From assembly GCF_000379825.1 (NCBI RefSeq), contig NZ_KB903837.1, positions 256,762 through 320,761 of the forward strand: 64,000 bases of DNA. Direction: 5' to 3'. The notes beneath the pieces were generated by a model. The model saw only the letters and a program-made list of their open reading frames with translations, searched no databases and had not been told where the DNA came from. Position 1 is the first letter of the stretch. The number at the start of each line of letters is the position of its first letter. The position numbers and the translations under genes were made by a program. Positions 49,412-58,464 of this stretch are shown piece by piece. This stretch comes from Longispora albida DSM 44784. GTDB lineage: Bacteria > Actinomycetota > Actinomycetes > Mycobacteriales > Micromonosporaceae.

Positions 49412-49441
49412 CCCGGGCCACTCGCCCTCAGTTCAGCCTGC

Positions 49442-51817
49442 TCAGATCCGCACATCCACCTCGAACTCACCACGCCCGAACACCATCGACTCCACTCGCC
49501 CCGCAGCCGCCACGTCCGCGAGGGCCAGTTCCATCTCCGCAGGCCCGCTGGCGCTCACCGCGCTCACCGGTGCCCGCATCGACAGCTTCGCCGCCGACTT
49601 CGCCTTCCTGATCTCGCCGATCATGCGGGAAGCCAGGTCGAACACCACAGTGGATGCCCGGCCCCCCGGAGCGGCTGGCCACTCCGCCCGGTGGATGGAC
49701 CCCTCCCGGAACCACGACCACACTTCCTCGGTCACGAACGGCAGGTACGGCGCGAACAGCCGCAGGAGCACCGACAGTGCCTCGCGCAGCGTCGCGATCG
49801 CCGACGGGTCGCCGGCGTAGGCGCGTTCCTTCACCAGTTCCACGTAGTCGTCGCAGAACGACCAGAAGATCCGCTCGGCCTCGGCCAGCGCCGCCGCGTG
49901 CTCGTAGTTGTCCAGTGCCCCGGTCGCGGCCCGGCAGGCCTCGTCCACGGCCGCCAGGAGCGCCAGGTCCACGGGAGCCTCTGCCCGCCCGCCCCGGTCC
50001 TCGAAGGACAGCACGAACGAGCCCACGTTCAGCAGCTTCATCGCCAGCCGCCGCCCCACCTTGAACTGGGCGGGCTCGAAGGCCGTGTCCACGCCGAGCC
50101 GCCCGGAGGCAGCCCAGTACCTGGCGGCGTCCGGCCCGTGTTCCGCGAGCAGCCCCACCGGCGTCAGGGCGTTGCCCTTGGACTTGCCCATCTTCTTCCG
50201 GTCGGGGTCGAGCACCCATCCCGAGATCGCCGCGTGCTTCCACGGCAGCTCCTGGGCCCGCACCAGGGTCGCGAACAGCCAGGTACGGATGATCTCGTGA
50301 GCCTGTGGCCGCAGGTCCATCGGGTACGTCCTGGCGAGCAGGTCCGGGTCCTCCTCCCAGCCGCACACGATCTGCGGGCTCAGTGAGGACGTGGCCCAGG
50401 TGTCCATGATGTCGGTCTCCCCGCTGAAGCCACCCGGCTTGCCCCGCTGGTCCTCGGCGTACCCGGGCGCGGTGTCCACCGCCGGGTCCACCGGCAGGGC
50501 GGACTCCTCCGGCACGATGGTCCGTCCATAGTCGACGGCCCCGTCCTCGCCGATCGCGTACCACACCGGGAACGGCACCCCGAAGTGCCGCTGCCGGCTG
50601 ATCAGCCAGTCGGAGGTCAGCCCGGTCACCCAGTTCTCGTACCGGGTCCGCATGTGCTGCGGGTGCCACTCCAGCTCGCGCCCCCGTTCGAGGAGCCGCT
50701 CGGTGTGGGCCATCGTCTTGATGAACCACTGCCGGCTGCTCACGATCTCCAGGGGCAGGTCGCCGTTCTCGTAGTACCGCACGGGGTGCGTGATCTGCCG
50801 GGGTTCGCCGATGAGCTCGCCCGACTCGCGCAGTGCCGCCACCACGGCCCGCCGGGCCTGCCGCACCGTCAGCCCCGTGAGTTCACCAGCACCCGTCATC
50901 CGGCCGTCGCGCCCGATGATCACCCGCGTGTCGAGCCCCAGCTCCCGCCACCAGATCACGTCCGTCGCGTCGCCGAACGTGCACACCATCACCAGGCCCG
51001 TACCCTTCTCCGGGTCGGCCAGCCGGTGCGGGTGCACGGTCACCTCGTGCCCGGCGAAGGGCACGCGCACCCGGGTACCAAAAAGATTCTGGTAGCGGGA
51101 ATCCGCAGGATGCGCAACCAGCGCCACGCACGCGGGCAGCAGCTCTGGCCGGGTCGTGTCCACGCGCAGCCCGCCGCCGAAGGCCAGGGTGTGGAAGTGC
51201 CCGGGGGTCTCCTTGTCGATCTGCTCGGCCTGGGCCACGGCCGTGCCGAAGGTGGTGTCCCACGACGTCGGCGCCTCTGCCTGGTACGCCTCACCGCCGG
51301 CCAGCGCCCGCAGGAAAGCCCGCTGGGCTGCCCGCCGGGCCTTCGTCCCGATCGTCGTGTAGGTCTGAGACCAGTCCACCGACAGGCCGAGCCGCCGCCA
51401 GAGTTCCTCGTAGGCCTGCTCGTCCTCCGCGGTCATCCGCTCGCACAGCTCGATGAAGTTCTGCCGGGACACCACGTGCGGCTCGCCGTCGGGCTCGAAG
51501 CCGGGGTCGTAGGGCAGTGCCGGGTCGCAGCGCACGTTGAAGAAGTTCTGCGCGCGGCGCTCGGTCGGCAGGCCGTTGTCGTCCCACCCCATCGGGTAGA
51601 ACACTTCCTTGCCGCGCATCCGCTGGTAGCGGGCGATGATGTCGGTGTGGGTGTAGCTGAACACGTGCCCCACGTGCAGGGTGCCGCTCGCGGTCGGCGG
51701 CGGGGTGTCGATGGAGTAGATCTCGGCGCGGCTCTTCGACCGGTCGAAGGTGTAGGTGCCGTCGATGGCCCACTGCCCGGCCCACTTCGGGCCGAGCTCG
51801 TCCAGGTTCTTGTTCAT
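49442..51817 (-). CDS. valS: Valyl-tRNA synthetase
   Basis: The 791-aa class I synthetase charges tRNA-Val. The HIGH motif is HVGH (48-51) and the KMSKS loop is KMGKS (542-546). MGWDDNGLPTERR and a complete CP1 editing domain (about 195-340, with DTTFGTAVAQAEQ) are present. The sequence ends about 25 residues after the anticodon-binding helices (RAPVSAVSASGPAEMELAL), so the C-terminal coiled coil of E. coli-type ValS is absent; this suggests the shorter, archaeal-like branch. I chose the ATG at 51817; a GTG nine codons upstream is an alternative. A possible leader ORF lies upstream. Confidence 0.93.
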   Translation of the reverse strand: MNKNLDELGPKWAGQWAIDGTYTFDRSKSRAEIYSIDTPPPTASGTLHVGHVFSYTHTDIIARYQRMRGKEVFYPMGWDDNGLPTERRAQNFFNVRCDPALPYDPGFEPDGEPHVVSRQNFIELCERMTAEDEQAYEELWRRLGLSVDWSQTYTTIGTKARRAAQRAFLRALAGGEAYQAEAPTSWDTTFGTAVAQAEQIDKETPGHFHTLAFGGGLRVDTTRPELLPACVALVAHPADSRYQNLFGTRVRVPFAGHEVTVHPHRLADPEKGTGLVMVCTFGDATDVIWWRELGLDTRVIIGRDGRMTGAGELTGLTVRQARRAVVAALRESGELIGEPRQITHPVRYYENGDLPLEIVSSRQWFIKTMAHTERLLERGRELEWHPQHMRTRYENWVTGLTSDWLISRQRHFGVPFPVWYAIGEDGAVDYGRTIVPEESALPVDPAVDTAPGYAEDQRGKPGGFSGETDIMDTWATSSLSPQIVCGWEEDPDLLARTYPMDLRPQAHEIIRTWLFATLVRAQELPWKHAAISGWVLDPDRKKMGKSKGNALTPVGLLAEHGPDAARYWAASGRLGVDTAFEPAQFKVGRRLAMKLLNVGSFVLSFEDRGGRAEAPVDLALLAAVDEACRAATGALDNYEHAAALAEAERIFWSFCDDYVELVKERAYAGDPSAIATLREALSVLLRLFAPYLPFVTEEVWSWFREGSIHRAEWPAAPGGRASTVVFDLASRMIGEIRKAKSAAKLSMRAPVSAVSASGPAEMELALADVAAAGRVESMVFGRGEFEVDVRI

Positions 51818-51898
51818 CTGTGTGATCGCCTTCGCGCATGCCACGATGGCCGGGCTCTCGGACCGGCCGGGGAAAGGAGAGCGCAGGGGGAGCGGGTG

Positions 51899-51967
51899 CT
51901 ACCCGCCCATTACTCGCGGCATGCCCAGGGAACGACGGAACACGATCAGGAACTCGCTGATCTTCAT
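51899..51967 (-). CDS. Possible 22-codon leader peptide upstream of valS
   Basis: The ATG at 51967 has GGAGG 8 bases upstream. The ORF contains LIVF and two Val codons, and ends 81 bases before valS. A short GC hairpin (GGCCGG/CCGGCC) lies between its stop and valS. Val codons in a leader before valS recall attenuation, but two are few for that. Expression is inferred from the ribosome site only. Confidence 0.35.
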   Translation of the reverse strand: MKISEFLIVFRRSLGMPRVMGG

Positions 51968-52051
51968 CACGTCTCCCTCCGGGGTCTCACAGTGCGTTCC
52001 CGCCATCCTAGCGGGACCCCACCCGCAGGGTCCCGCCAGAAAGAGGTGAAC

Positions 52052-52483
52052 CTACCCAGCCGGGCTCGGCGGTGCCGAGTAGACGGCGGAGCAGTACTCG
52101 GCGATCTGCTGTTCCGACAGGTGCTTGGCCAGGTCGGCCTCGCTGATCATGCCGACGAGGGCGTGCGCCTCGATGACCGGCAGCCGGCGGATCCGGTTGC
52201 TCTCCATCAGGTCGAGCACCTCGCGCTCGTCGGCGTTGCTGTCGATCCAGACCGGCCGGCCCTGGGCGAGGTCCGCGGCCGTCATCCGGGACGGGTCCTT
52301 GCCCTCGGCCATGCACTTGATCACCAGGTCGCGGTCCGTGATGATGCCCATCAGCTTGTTGTCCGGTCCGCAGATCGGTAACGAGCCGACGTTGAGCTCC
52401 TTCATCATCTGCGCTGCCCGATCCAGGGTCTCGTGGGACGGCACGCAGGTCACGCCCTTGCTCATGATCTCTTTCGCCTTCAT
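52052..52483 (-). CDS. Paired CBS-domain protein
   Basis: The 143-aa protein is a stand-alone Bateman module of two CBS domains (residues about 7-60 and 75-130; MKAKEIMSKGVTCVPSHETLDRAAQMM, MGIITDRDLVIKCM, MISEADLAKHL). Such proteins bind adenine nucleotides and report energy state. The ATG at 52483 follows GGAGGGGG. Confidence 0.9.
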   Translation of the reverse strand: MKAKEIMSKGVTCVPSHETLDRAAQMMKELNVGSLPICGPDNKLMGIITDRDLVIKCMAEGKDPSRMTAADLAQGRPVWIDSNADEREVLDLMESNRIRRLPVIEAHALVGMISEADLAKHLSEQQIAEYCSAVYSAPPSPAG

Positions 52484-52595
52484 GTCCCCCTCCAGAGGTC
52501 GCTCCTCCTGATCGTCGCGTAGCCGGGCGTCACCGACAGCGGAACACGAATTTTTCTGACCAAAAGGCACCCGCGAAAATGGTACTAAGGAAAAG

Positions 52596-53387
52596 TCAGG
52601 TGTTGATGTCGCGCCGGGTGAAGGTCAGCAGCCCGGCGCAGACCAGGACGGCCGATGCCCCGGCCAGGACTCCCGCGTCGCCCCACTGGAAGCCGTTCCG
52701 CAGCGGGTCGCCGCCGATGTAGTAGTAGAAGGGCGAGAGCTTCTGCGCCCACTCCAGGCCCAGCTGGGGTCCGAAGCTGTTCATCGCGTACGCGAGGACG
52801 CCGATCACGGCTGTCGCCCCGAACACCAGCCCCCGCCGCCCGGCGGCCGACCCGGCGCAGATCGCCAGCGCGCCGAAGAACACGGCCAGCAGGGCCAGGT
52901 TGACGCACTGGGCAGCCAGCTGGCCTGCTGAGACGCCGGTCAGCTTCGCGGCAGGCCGGATGAGCAGCAGCGCGCCGAGCACGGCCGCCGAGATCACCAC
53001 CGACCCGGCCGCCAGCGCCGCGAACCGTTCCAGCAGCAGCCGCGCCCGGCTCACGGGGTGGGCCAGCAGCAGGTCGAGCTGCCCGCTCTCCTCGTCGCCG
53101 GCGATGGCCCGCGCCCCGGTCGACGCTCCGAAGAACAGCGCGAGCAGCGGGACGATGATGCCGAACGTGTTGGCGCCCAGGTACCCGGCGGCCGAGGTCA
53201 TGTCGTTGAGCCGGAAGGCGTCCTTCATGGACTGGGGGAAGGACTTCATCGCCTCTTCCATCGCCCCGTTCGCGAGCTGGGGGTAGAAGCTGGCGTACAT
53301 CATCGCGACCGCAGCCGTGCCGATCATCCAGCCGAGCAGTGAGCGCCGCGCGTCCCACAGCGTCTTCGTGAACACGTTACGCAGCAT
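52596..53387 (-). CDS. ABC-2 type transporter permease
   Basis: The 263-aa protein has six transmembrane segments and the ABC-2 pattern GARAIAGDEESGQLDLLLAHPVSRARLLLERF. It overlaps the end of the ATPase gene by 11 bases and forms an exporter with it. The substrate is unknown. Confidence 0.85.
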   Translation of the reverse strand: MLRNVFTKTLWDARRSLLGWMIGTAAVAMMYASFYPQLANGAMEEAMKSFPQSMKDAFRLNDMTSAAGYLGANTFGIIVPLLALFFGASTGARAIAGDEESGQLDLLLAHPVSRARLLLERFAALAAGSVVISAAVLGALLLIRPAAKLTGVSAGQLAAQCVNLALLAVFFGALAICAGSAAGRRGLVFGATAVIGVLAYAMNSFGPQLGLEWAQKLSPFYYYIGGDPLRNGFQWGDAGVLAGASAVLVCAGLLTFTRRDINT

Positions 53388-54276
53388 GACCAGCGCCGCC
53401 TTCGTAGTAGGTCAGGAAGAGTTCCTCGAGGTCTGGTTCCTCGCTGAGCAGGCCGGTAACCGTGTGCCGGGCGGCGGCCTTGACGAGCGCGTCCGGGCTG
53501 CCGGACACGCGGCAGCGGAGCACCGTGCCGTCGACGGCCAGGTCCGAGACACCGTCCACAGTGAACTCCTCGGCGCTGACTGGCGCGGCGAAGGTGATCT
53601 CGACCTTCCGTACAGCGCGTTCGCGCAGCGCCTCCACGCTGTCCAGTGCGACCAGGGCGCCCTCGCGGAGGATGCCGACCCGGTCGGCGACGGCCTGCAC
53701 CTCGCTCATGATGTGCGAGGACATGAAGACGGTCTGCCCCGCCGCCCGCGCCTCCCGGACCAGGTCGAGGAACGTGTGCTGCACGAGCGGGTCGAGCCCG
53801 GAGGTCGGCTCGTCGAGGATCAGGAGCTCCGGCGAGTGCATGAACGCCTGGACCAGCCCGACCTTCTGCCGGTTGCCCTTCGACAGGCTCCTGATCCTGG
53901 CCGTCAGGTCGAGGTCCAGCCGTTCGGCGAGCTCGCCGATCCTGGCCGCTCCGCCGTTGCCGCGCAGGTTCGCGAGGAAGCGCAGGCACTCGCGGACGGT
54001 CTGCCTGCCGTCGACCACGAAGTCGCCAGCCAGGTACCCGATCCGGCGGTGCAGGGCGACCGCGTCGGCGCGCGGGTCGAGGCCGAGGACCCGGGCGGTG
54101 CCGGCGCTCGGCCGGATCAGGTCGAGGAGCAGCCGGATCGTCGTGGACTTCCCGGCCCCGTTCGGCCCGAGATATCCGAATATTTCGCCGTGGTGCACGT
54201 CGAGCGTCAGGCCGGTCAGGCCGCGCCGCCGCCCGTAGGTCTTCGCCAGCCCGGTGAGCTGGATCGCAGCGTCCAT
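53377..54276 (-). CDS. ABC transporter ATPase
   Basis: The 299-aa ATPase has Walker A GPNGAGKST, signature LSKGNRQKVGL (LSxGNxQK of the DrrA/Nod-like group), Walker B LLILDEPTSGLDP and the switch His in SSHIMSEV. A C-terminal regulatory domain (about 215-299) follows. It pairs with the overlapping permease gene. A divergent MarR-like regulator and a 15-bp palindrome lie upstream. Confidence 0.9.
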   Translation of the reverse strand: MDAAIQLTGLAKTYGRRRGLTGLTLDVHHGEIFGYLGPNGAGKSTTIRLLLDLIRPSAGTARVLGLDPRADAVALHRRIGYLAGDFVVDGRQTVRECLRFLANLRGNGGAARIGELAERLDLDLTARIRSLSKGNRQKVGLVQAFMHSPELLILDEPTSGLDPLVQHTFLDLVREARAAGQTVFMSSHIMSEVQAVADRVGILREGALVALDSVEALRERAVRKVEITFAAPVSAEEFTVDGVSDLAVDGTVLRCRVSGSPDALVKAAARHTVTGLLSEEPDLEELFLTYYEGGAGHAA

Positions 54277-54292
54277 ATCTCGGACCGTACTG

Positions 54293-54307
54293 AAGTTTCA
54301 CAAACTT
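54293..54307. promoter_or_regulatory. 15-bp inverted repeat between the ABC exporter and its regulator
   Basis: AAGTTT (54293-54298) and AAACTT (54302-54307) flank CAC in the 66-bp divergent gap, in an AT-rich promoter zone. It is a likely operator for the MarR-like protein. Confidence 0.6.
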
Positions 54308-54342
54308 GTAAAGAATAAAAAGCATGTGGGAAACTGTGGCTC

Positions 54343-54819
54343 ATGAGCGACCTCCACCATGCCGCCGAGCGCCTCGCGCTCGTCCTCACCGAGAACGGCA
54401 TGCAGCGGATGACCGCCCGGGTCTTCGCCGCGCTGCTGTTCGCCGAGGGCGACACGATGACGGCTGGTGACCTCGGCCAGCAGCTCAACGTGTCGGCGGG
54501 CGCGGTGTCCGGCGCGGTGAAGACCCTGCTGACCGTCGGCATGATCGAGCGGGTGCCGGCTCCGGGCAGCCGCCGCGACCACTACCGGTTCCGCGACGAC
54601 GCCTGGTCGACCGTCATGACGGCCAAGAACCATGTGATCAAGGTGATGGAGGAGACGGCGTCCGAGGGCATCGAGGCCGCCGGGCCGGACAGTGCTGCGG
54701 GCCGGCGGCTCGCGGAGATGCGGGACTTCTACCGTTACGTCCTCGGCCAGACCGAGCTGATCCTCGACCGCTGGTCGGCCGCCCGCGCCGAGGGCGAGTA
54801 CCCGACCCCAGCTCCCTAG
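54343..54819 (+). CDS. MarR/GbsR-type regulator of the ABC exporter
   Basis: The 158-aa protein has a winged helix with MTARVFAALLFAEGDTMTAGDLGQQLNVSAGAVSGAVKTLLTVGMIERVPAPGSRRDHYRF, resembling GbsR-like MarR proteins. A helical C-terminal dimer region follows. It is divergently transcribed from the ABC exporter. The ATG at 54343 is the natural start. Its stop overlaps the convergent response regulator stop by 4 bp. Confidence 0.85.
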   Translation: MSDLHHAAERLALVLTENGMQRMTARVFAALLFAEGDTMTAGDLGQQLNVSAGAVSGAVKTLLTVGMIERVPAPGSRRDHYRFRDDAWSTVMTAKNHVIKVMEETASEGIEAAGPDSAAGRRLAEMRDFYRYVLGQTELILDRWSAARAEGEYPTPAP

Positions 54820-55475
54820 GCTGACGATCCCGAGCCCGAACTCGCACCCGGCACGACGAAGCCCGCCTCGTACGCCATGATCACGGCCTGGGTCCGGTTC
54901 TCCGCGCCGAGCTTGGCGAGGACGTTGCCGACGTGGGTCTTCACCGTCTCCAGGCTGACGAACAGCCGGCCGGCGATGTCCTGGTTGGACAGTCCCGTGG
55001 CCATCAGCCGGAGGACGTCGCCCTCGCGGCCGGTCAGGGGGAGCGGCTTCGGCGCGGCGGCGGGCCGGGCGGCGGCCAGCGCGCGGATCGCCTCGGGGAA
55101 GAGGACGGACTCCCCGCCGGCCACCACCCGGATCGCCTGGGCGAGCTGCTCGGGCCTGGCCCGTTTCACCAGGAACCCTGCGGCACCGGCCCGGATCGCC
55201 TCGTACACGTAGTCGTCGTTCTCGAACGTCGTCAGCACGAGTACCTTCGACGGGCCGCCCCGCAGCCGTTCCGTCGCGGCCAGCCCGTCGAGTACCGGCA
55301 TCCGCACGTCCATCACCACCACGTCCGGCTCCAGCCGCCGGGCCAGCGCGACGGCCTCCGCCCCGTCGGCCGCCTCCCCGACGACGTCGAGATCCGGCTC
55401 GGCCGACAGCAGGTACCGCAGGCCGGCCCTGGTCAGCTCCTCGTCGTCGGCGAGCACGACAGTCGTGGTGTTCAC
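54816..55475 (-). CDS. NarL/FixJ-type response regulator
   Basis: The 219-aa protein has a receiver domain with acidic pocket Asp10/Asp11, phosphorylation site Asp56 (VVVMDVRMP) and Lys104, and a LuxR-type HTH (LTGREGDVLRLMATGLSNQDIAGRLFVSLETVKTHVGNVLAKL). The start overlaps the sensor kinase stop by 4 bases. Together they form a two-component system. Confidence 0.93.
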   Translation of the reverse strand: MNTTTVVLADDEELTRAGLRYLLSAEPDLDVVGEAADGAEAVALARRLEPDVVVMDVRMPVLDGLAATERLRGGPSKVLVLTTFENDDYVYEAIRAGAAGFLVKRARPEQLAQAIRVVAGGESVLFPEAIRALAAARPAAAPKPLPLTGREGDVLRLMATGLSNQDIAGRLFVSLETVKTHVGNVLAKLGAENRTQAVIMAYEAGFVVPGASSGSGSSA

Positions 55476-56626
55476 CGGGGCAGCCTGGCATGCAGGAGCC
55501 AGCCGTCCGGAACCGGGCCGGAGGTCAGCGTGCCGCCGAGCACCTGGGCCCGCTCGGCCAGGCCGGTCAGCCCGCGCCCGGAGGGGACGGCAGCCACCTC
55601 ACCGGGTACCGGATTATGAATTTCGATCTCCAGCGCGCCAGGCACCGCCGAGACCCGCACGCTGATCGGTGAGGCACCGTGGCGCAGCGCGTTCGTCAGT
55701 CCTTCCTGGACGATCCGGTAGGCCTCGCGCGACACAGCTACCGGAATCCGCGTGCCAGCACCAGGCAGCTCGTCGGCGACGACCGCACCGGCCTGCCGGA
55801 TCCGGCTGATCAGCTCCGGCACGTCGGGCAGCCCGCGAGCCGGTGCCCGCCCGGCCGGGTCGTCGCGCAGCACGCCGAGCACGTGGTCGAGATCCTCCAG
55901 CGCCAGCCGGGAGGACTCCTCGATGCTCTGCATGGCCCGCCGGGCCAGTTCGGGATCGCTGCCGACCGCGCGCCCGGCGACGGCGGCCTGGATGGTGGCC
56001 GTGGTCAGGGTGTGGCCGATCGAGTCGTGCAGTTCCCTGGCGAGCCGGTTGCGGTGCGCGAGCACGGCCCGCTCCTCCTCGATCACCGCCAGCTTCTCCG
56101 CGGCGGTCGGGCCGAGCAGCACCGGCGCGAGCCTGCGGAACAGCAGCGTGCTGCCAGCCGTCACCGCCACAGCCAGAGCCAGGAAGAACAGGCCCACCAC
56201 CGCGTTCCAGGCGCCTTCCACCTTCCAGCCCATGATCGCGTACCCGGGATCCGGCTGCCCGGCCAGCCAGATCCACACAGGACCGACCGCGAGCAGCAGA
56301 AACAGGCCGGTGAGGCCCATGAGCGTGCTGCCGAGCCCGGTCGTGAGCGCCAGCCACGCGCCCGTGCGCGGCCAGTCCCGCCGGGCCGGCGCTGGCAGCC
56401 CGGAGCCCAGCAGCCGGTTCGCCAGCCACACCGACCCGCCGCGTACCCAGCGCGGGAAACCGGCCGCGAACGCCCCGGCGAGCACCAGCAGGCACCAGGC
56501 GAACAGCTTGACGTCGCTCGACCCCGGCACGAACACCGCGACGGCCAGCGCGAACGGGGACACCAGGAAACACAGCACCCAGCCGAGCAGCCCGTGCGCC
56601 CAGCCGGTGAGGATCTTCTTCGTCAT
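55472..56626 (-). CDS. Membrane sensor histidine kinase (HisKA_3 type)
   Basis: The 384-aa kinase has four transmembrane segments in the first 165 residues, a HisKA_3 dimerisation helix with phospho-acceptor His200 (LARELHDSIGHTL), and a short HATPase domain (N-box EGLTNALRHG and G-box GRGLTGLAERAQVLGG). This build is typical of NarX/DesK-like sensors partnered with NarL-type regulators. The signal is unknown. Confidence 0.9.
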   Translation of the reverse strand: MTKKILTGWAHGLLGWVLCFLVSPFALAVAVFVPGSSDVKLFAWCLLVLAGAFAAGFPRWVRGGSVWLANRLLGSGLPAPARRDWPRTGAWLALTTGLGSTLMGLTGLFLLLAVGPVWIWLAGQPDPGYAIMGWKVEGAWNAVVGLFFLALAVAVTAGSTLLFRRLAPVLLGPTAAEKLAVIEEERAVLAHRNRLARELHDSIGHTLTTATIQAAVAGRAVGSDPELARRAMQSIEESSRLALEDLDHVLGVLRDDPAGRAPARGLPDVPELISRIRQAGAVVADELPGAGTRIPVAVSREAYRIVQEGLTNALRHGASPISVRVSAVPGALEIEIHNPVPGEVAAVPSGRGLTGLAERAQVLGGTLTSGPVPDGWLLHARLPR

Positions 56627-56796
56627 GCGTTCAGTCTCCGGGCGGCCGGGGCCGCGAACCTCCCCCGCGAGAGCGAACTCTCAGGAGTCCCGGAGTACGA
56701 CATCCTGGACGATCCGCACCCGTCCACAGTGTTGTATCGAGCCACGCGTATCTCTACGGTGACAGTCACCAACCCCTCGGCATGTGAGGTCACTCG

Positions 56797-57621
56797 ATGA
56801 ACCGTCGACTCGTCAGCACCCTCCTGGCGGCAGCCACCGGCGCGGTACTCGCCGCCACGACCCTCGCCACCCCGGCCAGCGCCGCACCCACCGCGGTGAG
56901 CTTCGCGGGCACCGTGGCGCTGAGCAACTGTTCCGGCTCGATCGTCCGCGCCCCGCACTCGCTGTCTTCCGACCCGGCGCTCGTCATGTCCAACGGCCAC
57001 TGCCTGGAGAGCGGCATGCCCGGCCCGGGCGTCGTCGTGGTCAACCAGTCCTCGACGCGGTCGTTCACCGTGCTCAGCTCGTCCGGCCGGTCGCTCGGCA
57101 CGGTCAGGGCCACGAAGGTCTCCTACGGCACGATGACGAGCACCGACGTCGCGATCTACCAGACCAACCGGACCTACGCCCAGATCCAGAGCCAGTTCGG
57201 CGTCGCGCCACTGACCCTGGCGAACACCCACCCCACGGCCGGCACGGCGATGAGCGTCGTCTCCGGCTACTGGAAGCGGATGTACAACTGCAACGTCGAC
57301 GGCTTCGCCTACAAGCTCAGGGAAGCCGGCTGGACTTTCAACGACTCGATCCGCTACACGTCGGCCTGCAAGACCATCGGCGGCACGTCCGGCTCCCCGA
57401 TCGTCGAGGTCAGCACCGGCAAGGTGATCGGCGTCAACAACACGCGCAACGAGAGCGGCGGGCAGTGCACGCTCAACAACCCGTGCGAGGTCGACCAGGC
57501 CGGCAACATCACCGTCCGCTCCGGAATCGGCTACGGCCAGCAGACCTACATCATCGTCCCCTGCATCGGCACCCTCAGCCAGATCGACCTCGCACGCCCG
57601 GGCTGCACGCTGCCCCGGTAG
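56797..57621 (+). CDS. Secreted trypsin-like serine protease
   Basis: The 274-aa precursor has a Sec signal (RRLVSTLLAAATGAVLAATTLATPASA) and a chymotrypsin-fold domain with catalytic His68 (MSNGHCLE), Asp117 (STDVAIYQ) and Ser198 (GGTSGSPIV). The usual GDSGGP is altered to GTSGSP; such variants occur in V8-like and actinobacterial secreted proteases. Six cysteines may form disulfides (for example Cys45/Cys69). There is no obvious propeptide. The ATG at 56797 gives a normal signal. A 17-bp hairpin follows. Confidence 0.85.
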   Translation: MNRRLVSTLLAAATGAVLAATTLATPASAAPTAVSFAGTVALSNCSGSIVRAPHSLSSDPALVMSNGHCLESGMPGPGVVVVNQSSTRSFTVLSSSGRSLGTVRATKVSYGTMTSTDVAIYQTNRTYAQIQSQFGVAPLTLANTHPTAGTAMSVVSGYWKRMYNCNVDGFAYKLREAGWTFNDSIRYTSACKTIGGTSGSPIVEVSTGKVIGVNNTRNESGGQCTLNNPCEVDQAGNITVRSGIGYGQQTYIIVPCIGTLSQIDLARPGCTLPR

Positions 57622-57660
57622 TTCCCAGATCAAGAGCCTCAGAGCAAGAGCGAAGAACCT

Positions 57661-57675
57661 GATTTTGTACCTGTG
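57661..57675. repeat. 15-bp repeat, copy 2 (GATTTTGTACCTGTG)
   Basis: This stretch is identical to 7467-7481 and lies just left of a 17-bp hairpin. Both copies follow the 3' end of a minus-strand gene. Confidence 0.5.
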
Positions 57676-57678
57676 ACG

Positions 57679-57717
57679 CGCAGTGGCCGGGGAGACGAGG
57701 TCTCCCCGGCCACTGCG
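57679..57717. terminator. 17-bp perfect hairpin terminator
   Basis: The arms 57679-57695 and 57701-57717 (CGCAGTGGCCGGGGAGA and its complement) enclose a 5-base loop between the convergent serine protease and cbtA genes. Confidence 0.8.
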
Positions 57718-57735
57718 GTCGTGCGAAAGCGCTGG

Positions 57736-58464
57736 TCAGGCGGGCTGCGCCGTGCGGGCCTTCTTGGCTGCTCTGAGGCCCAGGAGCCCCATCACGATGC
57801 CGATGCCGGCCCACAGGAGCAGGTTCGCTCCGGCGGACACCGCGCGGAAGTCCCAGAGGAGGTTCGGCGGGATCTCCATCGCGTCCGGGTTGTCGGGGAG
57901 GACCAGGAAGCTGAGTGCCAGGGCCACCACCGGTACGGCGGCGGTGACCAGGTGCCGGACCGGCTCCGGGCTGCCCTTGGCCGCGAGCCAGGAGTGCAGC
58001 AGCATCGCGCCGGCCACCGCGACCAGGCCGAGCACGATCGCGCCCAGCCACGCGTCGGACCTCAGGCCCACGGTGTCACCGTCACCGACACCGGGCGGGG
58101 CCGCCGGGTACCGGATGAAGGGGATCAGCCACACCCCGAGGAACCCGGCTCCGGCCAGCCGCAGCGACCGCCGCCACGGCTCGGAGCTGGGCTCAGCCTT
58201 GTGCACGAGCGCGTACACCAGGGCGAAGAGGATGCCGAACGCCAGGCCCTCGGCGAAGAGGGCGACCAGCAGCCCGAACCGCTGCTCGCCGCGGGTGAAC
58301 GTCTCCTCGCCGGTCTCGCCGGCCGCCGCCGACCTGGCCGACTCGATGTCGATCAGTTTCCCGATCACCGGCTCGGCCAGCAGGTACGCGAATCCGCCAG
58401 CGACCACGCCGGAAACCCCGCCGGCCGCGAGACCGCGGCCGAGCAGGGTGACGACCGAGGCCAT
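57736..58464 (-). CDS. cbtA: CbtA family cobalt transporter subunit
   Basis: The 242-aa protein has five or six transmembrane segments and the CbtA pattern: ARGLAAGGVSGVVAGGFAYLLAEPVIG-like helix 1 (GRGLAAGGVSGVVAGGFAYL), IRYPAAPPGVGD and NLLWDFRAVSAGANLLLW. With CbtB it is predicted to import Co2+ for cobalamin synthesis. The start overlaps the cbtB stop by one base. The cobalamin riboswitch upstream of cbtB supports the assignment. Confidence 0.92.
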   Translation of the reverse strand: MASVVTLLGRGLAAGGVSGVVAGGFAYLLAEPVIGKLIDIESARSAAAGETGEETFTRGEQRFGLLVALFAEGLAFGILFALVYALVHKAEPSSEPWRRSLRLAGAGFLGVWLIPFIRYPAAPPGVGDGDTVGLRSDAWLGAIVLGLVAVAGAMLLHSWLAAKGSPEPVRHLVTAAVPVVALALSFLVLPDNPDAMEIPPNLLWDFRAVSAGANLLLWAGIGIVMGLLGLRAAKKARTAQPA

